Positions 8,213 through 17,708 of a stretch of 64,000 nucleotides of DNA are shown here, piece after piece. The notes below the pieces were generated by a model, which had not been told where the DNA came from, made no database searches, and saw only the letters and a list, made by a program, of their open reading frames with translations. Every line of letters starts with the position of its first letter. Within the stretch, counting starts at the first letter, position 1. The DNA comes from Aurantibacter_A sp039941195 (lineage in GTDB: Bacteria > Bacteroidota > Bacteroidia > Flavobacteriales > Flavobacteriaceae): NCBI RefSeq assembly GCF_039941195.1, contig NZ_JBDVFA010000106.1:32848-96847 (forward strand). Reading direction: 5' to 3'. A program made the translations under genes and the position numbers.

Positions 8213-9460
8213 ATGAAATTATGTTCACTTCAAGTGTGCACAACCTTTGTGCTGCTTATATTAGTTCCCGCCATATTTTTTGCCCAAGAAAAGGACAACA
8301 AAGAAACTATTAAACTTTATACTGATTGTAATTGCGAAAAAAGTTACATCAGACAAGAAATCAACTTTGTTAATCACGTTCGAGATCAAGCCCAAGCTAA
8401 TGTGCAACTTTTTATTTACGATATCGCCAATGGTAGTGGCGGACGAACCTATAAACTAGAATTTAATGGTTACGAAGATTACGAAGGTATAATAACCAAA
8501 ACTTCTTTCGACTCCAATGCTAATATGACAGCAGATGAAGTTCGAAAAGGACTCGTAAAAAAAGTAAAATTTGGTCTTCTCAAATTCGTTTTAGAATCTG
8601 ATATGGGCGAGCATATTAACTATTCTATCAACAATAAAGGATTGGGCACCATTCAAGACATAGACTTCAAAGACCCTTGGAACAATTGGATATTCGAAAT
8701 CTTTGGTAGAGCTAGACTAAATAAGGAATCTAGTAGAGAATCATTTTCTTATGCCATAGGTTTTGAAAGCGATCATGTTACTGAAAATTGGCGTATTCGA
8801 ACTGATTTACAATTAAACCAGGCAAATAGTGAATACACACAAGATGATGTATTATATACCAGCGAGAGATTTAGATATTCCGGAGATGGAAGTATTGTAA
8901 GAAGTTTATCAGACCATTGGTCAGCAGGAATATTTGGTGGTGCCCGACATGATACTTTTACAAATTTAGATTTTAGGTATTATTTTTCACCAGCTATTGA
9001 ATTCAATATTTTTCCTTACAACGAAGTACTTCGGCGCGAAATAGTTTTTGCCTATAAAATTGGATTTTTTCATAGTGATTATATAGAACCCACTATCTAC
9101 GATAAACTCCAAGAAGGTATTTTCAACCATTCGTTAGATGTACAAGTTCGTTATAGACAACCGTGGGGAAATATTTATGCAAGGTTAATTGGCTCGACTT
9201 TTCTGAATGATTTTACAAAAAATAGAATACAACTTTCTGGAAGTACTTCACTTAGAATTATAAAAGGTTTAGCTGTAAGCTTTTCTGGGAACTTACAAAT
9301 TATTCGCGATCAAATAAACCTTCCTGCCGGTGATGCATCTCTGGAGGACGTTTTATTACAGCAAAAACAAATTGCAACAGATTATCAACTTGGGGCAAGT
9401 ATTGGTCTTAGCTATACCTTTGGCTCAGCTTACAATAATATAATTAATACTCGACTCTAA
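8213..9460 (+). CDS. Secreted outer-membrane-type protein of unknown function
   Basis: I do not recognise a named family. The 415-aa product has a signal peptide ending at IFFAQ, a region of about 110 residues beginning YTDCNCEKSYIRQEINFVN, and then alternating aromatic beta-strand patterns ending in GLSYTFGSAYN. This fits an outer-membrane beta-barrel with a periplasmic N-terminal part; some DUF481-like resemblance is possible. It is monocistronic. The two cysteines in DCNC could form a disulfide. Confidence 0.7.
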   Translation: MKLCSLQVCTTFVLLILVPAIFFAQEKDNKETIKLYTDCNCEKSYIRQEINFVNHVRDQAQANVQLFIYDIANGSGGRTYKLEFNGYEDYEGIITKTSFDSNANMTADEVRKGLVKKVKFGLLKFVLESDMGEHINYSINNKGLGTIQDIDFKDPWNNWIFEIFGRARLNKESSRESFSYAIGFESDHVTENWRIRTDLQLNQANSEYTQDDVLYTSERFRYSGDGSIVRSLSDHWSAGIFGGARHDTFTNLDFRYYFSPAIEFNIFPYNEVLRREIVFAYKIGFFHSDYIEPTIYDKLQEGIFNHSLDVQVRYRQPWGNIYARLIGSTFLNDFTKNRIQLSGSTSLRIIKGLAVSFSGNLQIIRDQINLPAGDASLEDVLLQQKQIATDYQLGASIGLSYTFGSAYNNIINTRL

Positions 9461-9531
9461 ATTATAACATTATTGATTTAAAGATTGGTTTTTAATATTA
9501 GAACCAACACTAAGTTCAAATAAAGCAAAGA

Positions 9532-10255
9532 ATGTCCGCTGATTACGATACTATTAATGCCGAACATTATGCAGCTTATCGTCCACCGTTACATCAGGTT
9601 ATCCTTGAAAAATGTTTACAAAAAAAAACACATAACATTGGACTTGATATTGGTTGTGGCACTGGTAATTCTTCCATAGCGTTAGCAAAATTTTGTAACA
9701 GGGTAATAGGCATCGACCCTAGCAAAAGTATGTTAGAACGAGCCCTGCTTCATGCAATAGTTTCTTATCAAATTTTAAGGTAATAATTTGTATTTTGAAG
9801 CCGATACTTTCGAACTTTCTACCTTAGCTGGTTCATTGTATTATGCAAAATCTCAGTTTTTATTGAATTAAATAATTCGTGTTTCAAAAAACCAAGCACA
9901 TATTATAATCTATGATTTTGAAATTTTATTGAATGAAACTTTAAGTTATTTTAATTATGAATCTCCAGCAAACGAAAATTATAATCATCAGGCTGATTTT
10001 AACGGACTAAAGGAAAATTTTATTTCGATTTTAAACAGTAAAAAAGAGACTACAAATTTAACAATAGAAGCACGAAATTTAGCCCACCTACTATTAGCCA
10101 GTTCATCCCAACAATTGTTTTTTGAAAATCTTTTACAAAAAGTACAACTACACCAAAAGCTTACTAATAAGTTAAACACGATTTCCAATAACAACGTTTT
10201 TCATATAAATGCTCGAATTTTTTATAAAATTTATAGCATCACAAAAAAAACATAA
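9532..10255 (+). pseudogene. Degraded class I SAM-dependent methyltransferase
   Basis: Codons from 9532 encode a methyltransferase N-terminus with SAM motif IGLDIGCGTGNSS and VIGIDPSKSML. The frame then breaks near 9770-9778, apparently by a 2-bp loss, and stops at 9781. Translation resumes in the next frame as GNNLYFEADTFELSTLAGSLYYAKSQ, meets an in-frame TAA at 9869-9871 (where a Glu codon is likely ancestral), and continues with IIRVSKNQAHIIIYDFE to the natural end at 10255. Two independent lesions indicate a real pseudogene rather than one base-calling error. Confidence 0.82.
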
Positions 10256-10333
10256 TCGAAGTTTCCAAAATTTCAAATCATAGATTCCACTTAACTTTTT
10301 GAAAACCTATCTTTGCAAAAAAGATAATTTTAA

Positions 10334-11110
10334 ATGGAATTAAAACTTACAAGACCTATTTGCTTTTTCGACCTAGAAACTACAGGCACTAACGTAGCTA
10401 AAGATCGTATTGTTGAGATATCTATTTTAAAAATATTCCCAAACGGTAATAAAGAAAGTAAAACATGGTTGGTAAATCCTGAAATGGAAATTCCTGCAGA
10501 GGTAATTGCCATACATGGTATTTCTAATGAAAAAGTGGCCAATGAACCTACTTTTAAGGAACGATCGAAAGAAGTCTACAAAATGATAAAAGACTCTGAT
10601 TTAGGTGGATTTAACTCCGATCGTTTTGATATTCCATTACTAGCAGAAGAAATGTTGCGTGCAGGTGTTGATTTTGATATGAAAAATATGGCAGCTATTG
10701 ATGTGCAAACAATTTTTCATAAAATGGAGAAGCGCACTTTAGTAGCAGCCTATAAATTTTATTGCGACAAAGACCTTACAGATGCCCATAGTGCAGAAGC
10801 AGATACTATCGCTACCTATGAAGTTTTACTTTCACAACTAGATCGTTACCCTGAATTAGAGAATAATGTAAAAAAGCTTGCAGAATTTTCAAAACACAAA
10901 CGTTTTGCAGATTTCGCCGGTTTTATTAGCTATGACGAAAATGATGTGGAAATTTTTTCATTCGGAAAGCACAAAGGAAAAAAAGTTTTAGAAGTTCTTG
11001 AAAAAGAACCTGGATATTTCGGATGGATTCAAAACGCAGATTTTCCTTTATACACGAAAAAAGTACTCACCCAAATAAAACTTAGCCAGTTCAATAATAA
11101 ATTAAGTTAA
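10334..11110 (+). CDS. DnaQ-like 3'-5' exonuclease
   Basis: This 258-aa DEDDh exonuclease has FFDLETTGT (Asp/Glu pair), GGFNSDRFDIPLL and AHSAEADT (His and last Asp) in the right order over residues 10-160. A C-terminal segment FSFGKHKGKKV...YFGWI matches the small DUF3820-type module often fused to these proteins. It probably trims 3' ends in DNA repair or proofreading. TATCTTTG upstream is a possible -7 box. Its stop codon abuts the next ATG, so an operon is likely. Confidence 0.86.
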   Translation: MELKLTRPICFFDLETTGTNVAKDRIVEISILKIFPNGNKESKTWLVNPEMEIPAEVIAIHGISNEKVANEPTFKERSKEVYKMIKDSDLGGFNSDRFDIPLLAEEMLRAGVDFDMKNMAAIDVQTIFHKMEKRTLVAAYKFYCDKDLTDAHSAEADTIATYEVLLSQLDRYPELENNVKKLAEFSKHKRFADFAGFISYDENDVEIFSFGKHKGKKVLEVLEKEPGYFGWIQNADFPLYTKKVLTQIKLSQFNNKLS

Positions 11111-12022
11111 ATGCGATTTCTTTTACTCCCCCTATTATTAGTCGCCCAAATAAATGCCCAAGAAGTTTTATTTGAAGGTAATGTTTTTGATTCGAAAACA
11201 AAAGACCCTATACCTTATGTAAATCTTAGTTTTTTAAATACCTTAAAAGGTACCTCCACAGATGATAACGGTCATTTTTATTTAGACATCCCAAACGAGT
11301 TATTAAACAATAAAGTTCATATTTCTTCTTTAGGTTATAAAGACACTATTATTGTGGCTAAAACTTTATACAAATCTAAAATCTTTAACCTAGTTGAAGA
11401 ATCTTTTGAATTAGAAGAAGTTGTGGTATCTAAATCGCTAGGTGATTCGTATGTTTTAAATCCAATAAGTAGTTATAGCTTAACTGGTGGGTTTGCCAGT
11501 TCTGCAACTCCTTGGGTGTTAGCACTATATTTTCCGAACATTGGAGCACAAAAAAAGTATATCGAAAATATAACCGTATTTTTTCAAAAAAATCCCAAGT
11601 TTAATCAACGAACTTCCAGATTTAGGATTCGAGTGTACAATGTGGACCCCGCTACTAAAAATCCGAACAAAGATTTAGTACGCAAAAGTTTAGTCTTAGA
11701 ATCGGAACTCGAAAAAGATTATGTATCACTAGATCTTTCCAGCTTAAATATTGAAATACCTGAAAATGGTGTCTATATAGGATTGGAATGGTTATTTATC
11801 TCCAACAATTGGTTTCGTAATGTTGTAACTAACCCAATCACCAAAAAAAAATCTGTAGAAGATCGGTTTGCACCTACCTTTAGTGGCGTATATGTGAAAA
11901 ATCAAAATTACAGAGCCATGGTATATGGGATGGGTAAATGGACCGATTTTACTGTAAAATCTAAAAATGGAACTGAAAATTTCGTTCCTGCAATTAGCTT
12001 AAAACTGAAAAAGAGTAATTAA
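11111..12022 (+). CDS. Secreted protein with carboxypeptidase-regulatory-like domain
   Basis: The ATG follows the exonuclease stop with no gap. The 303-aa product has a signal peptide (ending INAQ), a CarboxypepD_reg_2 beta-sandwich (about residues 18-100: GNVFDSKTKDPIPYVNLSF) and a C-terminal domain of about 190 residues that I cannot assign. It is probably periplasmic or surface located. The DNase neighbour does not suggest a shared function. Confidence 0.76.
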   Translation: MRFLLLPLLLVAQINAQEVLFEGNVFDSKTKDPIPYVNLSFLNTLKGTSTDDNGHFYLDIPNELLNNKVHISSLGYKDTIIVAKTLYKSKIFNLVEESFELEEVVVSKSLGDSYVLNPISSYSLTGGFASSATPWVLALYFPNIGAQKKYIENITVFFQKNPKFNQRTSRFRIRVYNVDPATKNPNKDLVRKSLVLESELEKDYVSLDLSSLNIEIPENGVYIGLEWLFISNNWFRNVVTNPITKKKSVEDRFAPTFSGVYVKNQNYRAMVYGMGKWTDFTVKSKNGTENFVPAISLKLKKSN

Positions 12023-12059
12023 TTTTGTCTTTGAGAGAATCATACTAATAAATCGGAAT

Positions 12060-12671
12060 ATGAAAATAATTTGTATTGGCAGAAATTACACAGACCACAT
12101 AAATGAGTTGGCCAATGAACGACCAACTGAACCCGTGGTATTTATTAAACCAGATTCTGCTGTTTTACCTAAAGAACAAGACTTTTATATTCCAGAGTTT
12201 TCTAATGATTTGCATTACGAAGTTGAAGTTCTAGTTAAAATTAAAAAAGTAGGTAAGCACATTGAAGCTAAATTTGCTCCTTCTTATTACGACGAAATTG
12301 GTTTAGGAATCGATTTTACCGCTCGAGATTTGCAGGCCACTTTAAAAGGAAAAGGTCTTCCTTGGGAAAAGGCAAAAGGATTTGATGGTTCAGCGATAAT
12401 TGGTAATTGGTTAGATAAAAATCAATTTAAGGACTTAAATGATCTTGATTTTTCGTTGACCAAAAATGATGAAATTGTACAAAAAGGCAATACAAATTTA
12501 ATGCTCTGGAAAATAGATGAGCTTATAGCTCACGTATCTACCTATTTTATGCTTAAAAAAGGAGATATTTTATTTACCGGAACACCTGCTGGTGTTGGTA
12601 AGGTTGAACCAAATGACTATCTTGCAGGCGAATTACAGGGCCATAAACTATTTTCTGTAAAAATAAAATAA
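12060..12671 (+). CDS. Fumarylacetoacetate hydrolase family protein
   Basis: This 203-aa single-domain FAH-fold enzyme has the N-terminal IICIGRNYTDHINE, the metal-ligand segments HYEVEVLVKI and GIDFTARDLQ, and DILFTGTPAGVG near the C-terminus. Relatives hydrolyse or decarboxylate 2-oxo/acylpyruvate substrates such as oxaloacetate; the precise substrate is not evident. Its stop overlaps the start of the Hpt gene by one base, indicating translational coupling. Confidence 0.87.
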   Translation: MKIICIGRNYTDHINELANERPTEPVVFIKPDSAVLPKEQDFYIPEFSNDLHYEVEVLVKIKKVGKHIEAKFAPSYYDEIGLGIDFTARDLQATLKGKGLPWEKAKGFDGSAIIGNWLDKNQFKDLNDLDFSLTKNDEIVQKGNTNLMLWKIDELIAHVSTYFMLKKGDILFTGTPAGVGKVEPNDYLAGELQGHKLFSVKIK

Positions 12672-13009
12672 TGATCTACAGCTTAGACAAAATTAATGAG
12701 ATGGCCGATGGCGATCAAGATTTTATTAATTCGGTTGTTACCGTATTTTTAGAGGAGGTACCACATGACCTTGAAGAATTAGAGAAAGCGCTTGCAGGAC
12801 AAGACCACGAAAAAGTATACCAATTAGCGCATAAAATAAAGCCAAATGTTGATTTGTTAGGTATGGAGCAAACTCGTGCAGCCGCCTTAGAAATTGAAAC
12901 AATGGGCAAGAATAAAGCAAGTATCGCTGATATAGAAAAGGTTTTTCCTGCTCTAAAAACTGACATTGTTCAAGTAATGTCAGAACTAAAGAATGATTTC
13001 AATATATAA
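12671..13009 (+). CDS. Histidine phosphotransfer (Hpt) domain protein
   Basis: This 112-aa protein is a four-helix Hpt domain. The phosphoacceptor histidine lies in LAHKIKPNVDLLGM (about residue 55), the standard HKxK motif. It relays phosphate between a hybrid sensor kinase and a response regulator, neither of which is encoded nearby. It overlaps the FAH gene by one base and sits 3 bp before cinA, so it belongs to this operon. Confidence 0.83.
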   Translation: MIYSLDKINEMADGDQDFINSVVTVFLEEVPHDLEELEKALAGQDHEKVYQLAHKIKPNVDLLGMEQTRAAALEIETMGKNKASIADIEKVFPALKTDIVQVMSELKNDFNI

Positions 13010-13012
13010 TTT

Positions 13013-14260
13013 ATGTTTGCAGAAATCATCACCATTGGCGATGAAATTCTCATTGGTCAAATCATAGATACCAATTCCGCATTTATAGGCAAAGAGCTAA
13101 ATAAAATAGGGGTTTCAGTGTATCAAATAACTTCGATTCAAGACGACCGAACACACATATTAAATGCACTGCGTGATGCAAAAAGTCGTGCTCAAATCAT
13201 CATAGTTACAGGAGGCTTAGGTCCAACAAAAGATGATATTACTAAACATACATTTTGCGAATATTTTAATGATCAACTAGTTGAAAATAAAGCTGTCTTA
13301 AGCCATGTTGAAGCATTATTTGCAAAATACATCAACACGCCTATTTCTGATATAAATCGGAAACAAGCACTTGTACCATCTAAAGCTACCGTATTACATA
13401 ATGCGAATGGTACTGCTCCTGGAATGTGGTTTTATGAAGATAATACTGTTTATGTGTCTTTACCTGGTGTTCCTTTTGAAATGAAACATTTAATTACGAA
13501 CGAGGTGCTACCAAAAATAGCTCGTGATTTCAAACGACCATACATTTTACATAAAACTATAATAACGTATGGACTCGGGGAAAGCGCATTAGCCGCTAGA
13601 ATTGAAGATTGGGAGAATAATCTACCCGAATTTATAAAATTAGCTTATTTACCCAATTTGGGTAAAGTGCGACTACGATTGAGTGCGAAAGGTCCCAATA
13701 AAGAAATTATTACAAAGGCCATAGAAGAAGAAAGTCAAAAACTCACGAGTCTAATTGGTGATTTGGTTTATGGAACCGAAAATGAGGAAACCCTTGAGCA
13801 TGTAGTTGGTCAATTATTAACAAAGAAAAAACTCACGCTTGCAACAGCAGAAAGCTTTACGGGCGGAAGAATTGCTGAAAGTATAACTGCAATACCAGGC
13901 GCTTCGGCTTATTTTAAGGGCACAGTAGTTAGTTATGCTACGGCTATTAAAATAGAGGTGTTAAAGGTGGATTCTGAGTTAATTGAAAAGCATTCTGTAG
14001 TAAGTGCTCCGGTAGCTAAAGCTATGGCTGAAAATGTTAAAAAATTAATGAAAAGTGACTATGCAATAGCCACTACTGGCAACGCAGGACCAACTAAAGG
14101 AGATTCAAATGCAGCGGTAGGAACCGTTTTTATAGCTATTGCAACTCCAAAAAGAACTGTTGTTGAAAAGTTTATTATGGGTAATCAACGAGAAAGAATC
14201 GTTGAAAAGTCCGTAAACAAAGCTTTTGAGCTGCTTCAAAAAGAAATATTAAAATTCTAG
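13013..14260 (+). CDS. cinA: CinA: competence/damage-inducible protein, NMN deamidase type
   Basis: This full-length 415-aa CinA has an N-terminal MoCF_biosynth/COG1058 domain (residues 1-170: EIITIGDEILIGQIIDTN, TGGLGPTKDD) and a C-terminal CinA domain (about 255-415: ATAESFTGGRIAESIT, then TGNAGPTKGD). The family includes NMN deamidases and ADP-ribose pyrophosphatases in NAD recycling. It ends the exonuclease-CarboxypepD-FAH-Hpt run. Confidence 0.92.
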   Translation: MFAEIITIGDEILIGQIIDTNSAFIGKELNKIGVSVYQITSIQDDRTHILNALRDAKSRAQIIIVTGGLGPTKDDITKHTFCEYFNDQLVENKAVLSHVEALFAKYINTPISDINRKQALVPSKATVLHNANGTAPGMWFYEDNTVYVSLPGVPFEMKHLITNEVLPKIARDFKRPYILHKTIITYGLGESALAARIEDWENNLPEFIKLAYLPNLGKVRLRLSAKGPNKEIITKAIEEESQKLTSLIGDLVYGTENEETLEHVVGQLLTKKKLTLATAESFTGGRIAESITAIPGASAYFKGTVVSYATAIKIEVLKVDSELIEKHSVVSAPVAKAMAENVKKLMKSDYAIATTGNAGPTKGDSNAAVGTVFIAIATPKRTVVEKFIMGNQRERIVEKSVNKAFELLQKEILKF

Positions 14261-14269
14261 ATAAGAATT

Positions 14270-14299
14270 TTGTCATCCCGTAAAATTGGTATAAATTTG
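14270..14299 (+). promoter_or_regulatory. rpmB operon promoter
   Basis: TTG (14270-14272), a 19-bp spacer and TAAATTTG (14292-14299) give a perfect Bacteroidota sigma-A promoter. It drives the three-gene ribosomal cluster. Confidence 0.82.
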
Positions 14300-14327
14300 C
14301 AGCCTGTTTAAAGAAAAAGTAAGCATA

Positions 14328-14564
14328 ATGTCTAAAGTTTGTGAAATTACTGGGAAAAGAGCGATGTTCGGAAACAACGTTTCATTCTCAATCAACAAAA
14401 CTCGAAGAAGATTCAACGTTAATCTATCTAAGAAACGTTTTTATATCCCTGAAGAAGACCGTTGGGTAACCCTAAAGGTTTCTGCTAAGGCATTAAAGAC
14501 CATCAATAAAAAAGGTATTTCTGCAGTCATGAAAGAGGCTCGTGCACAAGGAATGCTTAAATAG
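14328..14564 (+). CDS. rpmB: 50S ribosomal protein L28
   Basis: This 78-aa protein has the L28 signature: SKVCEITGKRAMFGNNVS, then KTRRRFNVNL. It is a component of the large subunit near the exit region. It is first in the rpmB-rpmG-DUF4295 operon, an order characteristic of Bacteroidota, and sits about 29 bp after a strong promoter. Confidence 0.95.
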   Translation: MSKVCEITGKRAMFGNNVSFSINKTRRRFNVNLSKKRFYIPEEDRWVTLKVSAKALKTINKKGISAVMKEARAQGMLK

Positions 14565-14585
14565 TCCTTTATTAATTAAGAAGCA

Positions 14586-14768
14586 ATGGCAAAAAAAGGA
14601 AACAGAGTTCAAGTTATATTAGAATGTACAGAGCATAAGACATCTGGACAACCTGGAACTTCTCGTTACATAACAACAAAGAACAAAAAGAACACTCCTG
14701 AACGAATTGAGTTGAAAAAATACAACCCAATTTTAAGAAAGATGACTGTTCATAAAGAGATAAAATAA
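14586..14768 (+). CDS. rpmG: 50S ribosomal protein L33
   Basis: This 60-aa L33 has the N-terminal MAKKGNRVQVILECTEHK and a basic C-terminus with KKYNPILRKMTVHKEIK. The CxxC pairs of the zinc-binding form are missing, so this is the zinc-independent type. It starts 21 bp after rpmB. Confidence 0.94.
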   Translation: MAKKGNRVQVILECTEHKTSGQPGTSRYITTKNKKNTPERIELKKYNPILRKMTVHKEIK

Positions 14769-14813
14769 TTAAAATCTCTGTTACGGCAGAGGTGACAATA
14801 AAAGATATTAGTC

Positions 14814-14966
14814 ATGGCAAAGAAGACGGTAGCAAGTTTACAAACTAGTTCTAAGAGATTAACCAAAGCAATTAAAATGGTTAAATCTCCAAAATCAGGC
14901 GCCTACACTTTTGTAGAATCTGTAATGACACCTGAGAGCGTAAATGATTGGCTTTCTAAAAAGTAA
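14814..14966 (+). CDS. DUF4295 small basic protein
   Basis: A 50-aa lysine-rich ORF begins MAKKTVASLQTSSKR and ends WLSKK. This is the DUF4295 family, found in Bacteroidota almost always after rpmG. The basic composition and constant position suggest a ribosome-associated protein, which is inference. It is followed by a clear terminator. Confidence 0.85.
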   Translation: MAKKTVASLQTSSKRLTKAIKMVKSPKSGAYTFVESVMTPESVNDWLSKK

Positions 14967-14988
14967 TTAACTAACTCAAATTATACTC

Positions 14989-15015
14989 ACCGCCATAACT
15001 TTTAGTTGTGGCGGT
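14989..15015 (+). terminator. Terminator of the rpmB operon
   Basis: A 12-bp stem ACCGCCATAACT/AGTTGTGGCGGT (one G-T pair) closes a TTT loop and runs directly into seven T residues. This is a canonical intrinsic terminator. Confidence 0.88.
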
Positions 15016-15122
15016 TTTTTTGTTTTGCACAATTGCATTTATAATACCTACTCTATTTCTTTCTCACCCTAAACATTTACCTTCCATTGCTTATCTTTGG
15101 GGTATCAACCTCTTAAGAACTA

Positions 15123-16079
15123 ATGAGCTTATTTAAAAACATATTCTCTTCAAAGAAAAAAGAGACCCTAGATAAAGGCCTTGAAAAGTCCAAAACTTCG
15201 TTTTTTTCTAAATTAGGAAAGGCAGTAGCCGGTAAATCTAAAGTAGATGATGACGTACTTGATAATTTAGAAGAAGTTTTAGTTTCTTCTGATGTAGGCG
15301 TAGATACCACTTTAAAAATCATTGACCGCATCGAAGCTCGTGTAGCTAAAGACAAATACATGAGTACTGATGAGTTAAATGGTATTCTTCGTGAAGAAAT
15401 TGCCGGATTATTATCTGAAACCAATACCGGAAACGAAACTGAATTCGTAGTACCTGTTGACAAAAAACCCTATGTAATAATGGTTGTTGGTGTTAACGGT
15501 GTTGGCAAAACCACTACAATTGGTAAATTAGCCAATCAATTTAAAAACCAAGGTTTAAAAGTGGTATTAGGCGCTGCAGATACTTTTAGAGCAGCTGCTA
15601 TTGATCAATTGCAAGTATGGGCCGATCGAGTTGACGTACCAATAGTAAAACAAAAAATGGGTAGCGACCCCGCATCTGTTGCTTTTGATACACTAAGCTC
15701 AGCTGTTACTCAAAATGCCGATGTAGTAATTATTGATACTGCTGGTCGTCTTCATAATAAAATCAACTTAATGAACGAGTTGACAAAAGTAAAAAGGGTA
15801 ATGCAAAAGGTAGTTGAGGATACTCCACACGATGTATTATTAGTATTAGACGGTTCTACAGGGCAAAATGCATTTGAACAAGCAAAACAGTTTACCAAGG
15901 CTACTGAAGTAACTTCACTTGCTGTCACGAAATTAGATGGTACAGCTAAAGGTGGTGTTGTAATTGGAATTTCAGACCAATTTCAAATTCCAGTTAAATA
16001 TATTGGAGTTGGAGAAGGAATAGAGGATTTACAAGTATTTAACAAAGTGGAGTTTGTAGATTCTTTTTTTAAGATTTAA
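15123..16079 (+). CDS. ftsY: Signal recognition particle receptor FtsY
   Basis: This 318-aa SRP receptor GTPase docks ribosome-SRP complexes at the inner membrane. G1 is GVNGVGKTTTIGKL (about residue 122), DTAGR is present, and TKLDGTAKGG forms G4. The N-terminal A region is very short, as usual in this phylum, leaving mainly the NG domain. A TATCTTTG box lies about 25 bp upstream of the start. The rpmB-rpmG-DUF4295-ftsY-rimO neighbourhood is common in flavobacteria. Confidence 0.94.
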   Translation: MSLFKNIFSSKKKETLDKGLEKSKTSFFSKLGKAVAGKSKVDDDVLDNLEEVLVSSDVGVDTTLKIIDRIEARVAKDKYMSTDELNGILREEIAGLLSETNTGNETEFVVPVDKKPYVIMVVGVNGVGKTTTIGKLANQFKNQGLKVVLGAADTFRAAAIDQLQVWADRVDVPIVKQKMGSDPASVAFDTLSSAVTQNADVVIIDTAGRLHNKINLMNELTKVKRVMQKVVEDTPHDVLLVLDGSTGQNAFEQAKQFTKATEVTSLAVTKLDGTAKGGVVIGISDQFQIPVKYIGVGEGIEDLQVFNKVEFVDSFFKI

Positions 16080-16091
16080 AAATTAAAGAGC

Positions 16092-16430
16092 ATGAAGAAG
16101 TCAATAATAACGGCTTTTGTATTTTTCACATCATTGGGAATACATGCACAAAATCAGTTTTCTTTAGCTATTGATACAACTAAAACTGGATCTTTAGGTT
16201 TTAACAAAAAAGCCAAAAAATTGTCCTTAACTTCCAAAAAATCTTCCGATTTAAAATATCGCACTCTGGTAGTTCAAGAATTAATTAAATTCAACAATGC
16301 AACTGCAAATAATGCTTCTAAATGGAATATGCCTGTGTACGAATCTAAAAGCAATCACAAAATGCCAGTTCATAAGCCAGATTCAACTCTCAGTTATTCG
16401 TTGAAAATTGTGCAACCCAAAAATGAATAA
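16092..16430 (+). CDS. Small secreted protein of unknown function
   Basis: This 112-aa product starts 12 bp after ftsY and so may be co-transcribed. It has a signal peptide ending at IHAQ and a lysine/serine-rich mature part with no recognisable domain. Two HKMPVH/KWNMPVY-type segments near the C-terminus could be functional. I do not recognise the family. Confidence 0.65.
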   Translation: MKKSIITAFVFFTSLGIHAQNQFSLAIDTTKTGSLGFNKKAKKLSLTSKKSSDLKYRTLVVQELIKFNNATANNASKWNMPVYESKSNHKMPVHKPDSTLSYSLKIVQPKNE

Positions 16431-16471
16431 AGTTTAATTTTATAATAGATGTTGTTATAATCCTATAAACA

Positions 16472-17563
16472 CTAATTAATCACCTCATTTATTTTCGTCC
16501 ATAATTCTTCATCAAATGTGGACAAAGCAAAGTTAGAGTCATCAGCTGCATTACCCATTCGGATTACCACTAGCTTTTTACTGGGCAAAATGTATATTTT
16601 TTGATCATTTTTACCAAGAGCAGCAAAAGTTTCATTAGGTGCTGAAGGTATTAATGAACCACTAAATTCATATTGTGAAGCGGGTAGATGATAGGATTCT
16701 TTACCATTCAACCACCATAAATATCCATAGGCTTCATTAATGTCTTGAGAAGTATTGTGGGATTCAAGAATATAATCTTTGGAGACTAATTGCTCGTCAT
16801 CCCATTTACCCTCAGCGAGTACAAAAAGTCCAAATCGAGCCATACTGCGAGTTGTGCTCCAATAAACATTTAAGTCGTTATTGGCAACCCAGCTTCCCGT
16901 CATTCCTATTTTATCTTTCAAATTTGTATCAAAATATGTAGACCAATCTTGGCCACTCGCCTGAGCAACAACATCCTGCAATTTCACATAAACATTATGA
17001 TAAGCCCATCTACTTCCTGCATCAGCAATATATTGTAAGTTACCAGACGAAACATCATCGCCCAAACTATCATCCAATCCAGAGGTCATCGAAAGTAGAT
17101 GCTTAGTAGTAATCAAATTTTCCTGTTCAAGAGTAGCACTTGTCCAACCTTCACCTAAATATTCAGAAACTTTAGTATCGATATCGATTAATCCTTCATC
17201 TTGTGCTATTCCTGTAACTGTTGCGGTAAGGGTTTTACCAGCACTCGCCCAATACCACGGCTTTGTAGCTGAATGCTCATTTAAATAACTCTCCACAACA
17301 ATCTTTCCATTGTGCAACACAATAAAACTCTTCGTGTTTTTTTCTTCTAAAAAGTCTATCAAGGATTGCAATTTACTTTCATCCCATTCCAATTCAGATG
17401 GCGCAACGGTTTCCCATTCATCGGAACCGATTGGTGGAAAGTACATTTCTTCAACAACAGGATTTTCTACAATTTCGATTTCATCAACTTGTTCTTCTTT
17501 GTCTTTAGAACAGCTAAATCCCAAGAATAGAATTGCCGCAAATAATATAGATTGGAGTCTCAT
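16472..17563 (-). CDS. Class C beta-lactamase-like serine hydrolase, lipoprotein
   Basis: I place the start at 17563, where MRLQSILFAAILFLGFSC gives a proper lipoprotein signal peptide; an upstream extension would overlap rimO and lacks signal character. The 363-aa product has the SxxK motif (SAGK in YWASAGKTLTA) and the YxN motif (YHN in WAYHNVYV) of penicillin-binding-protein-like serine hydrolases. It is probably an outer- or inner-membrane-anchored esterase or peptidase rather than a resistance enzyme. It is divergent from rimO. Confidence 0.86.
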   Translation of the reverse strand: MRLQSILFAAILFLGFSCSKDKEEQVDEIEIVENPVVEEMYFPPIGSDEWETVAPSELEWDESKLQSLIDFLEEKNTKSFIVLHNGKIVVESYLNEHSATKPWYWASAGKTLTATVTGIAQDEGLIDIDTKVSEYLGEGWTSATLEQENLITTKHLLSMTSGLDDSLGDDVSSGNLQYIADAGSRWAYHNVYVKLQDVVAQASGQDWSTYFDTNLKDKIGMTGSWVANNDLNVYWSTTRSMARFGLFVLAEGKWDDEQLVSKDYILESHNTSQDINEAYGYLWWLNGKESYHLPASQYEFSGSLIPSAPNETFAALGKNDQKIYILPSKKLVVIRMGNAADDSNFALSTFDEELWTKINEVIN

Positions 17564-17708
17564 AGCTAAAAGTAATAATGTTTGGACTAATTTTCTTTTC
17601 AACAGTTTAACGTATTTACTGAAGAAATATGATTGAAACTCGACCAAATGCATAGGCTTATCGTATTTTTGCCCTTGCTTACTATAATAGTAGTATACAT
17701 TTATACTT

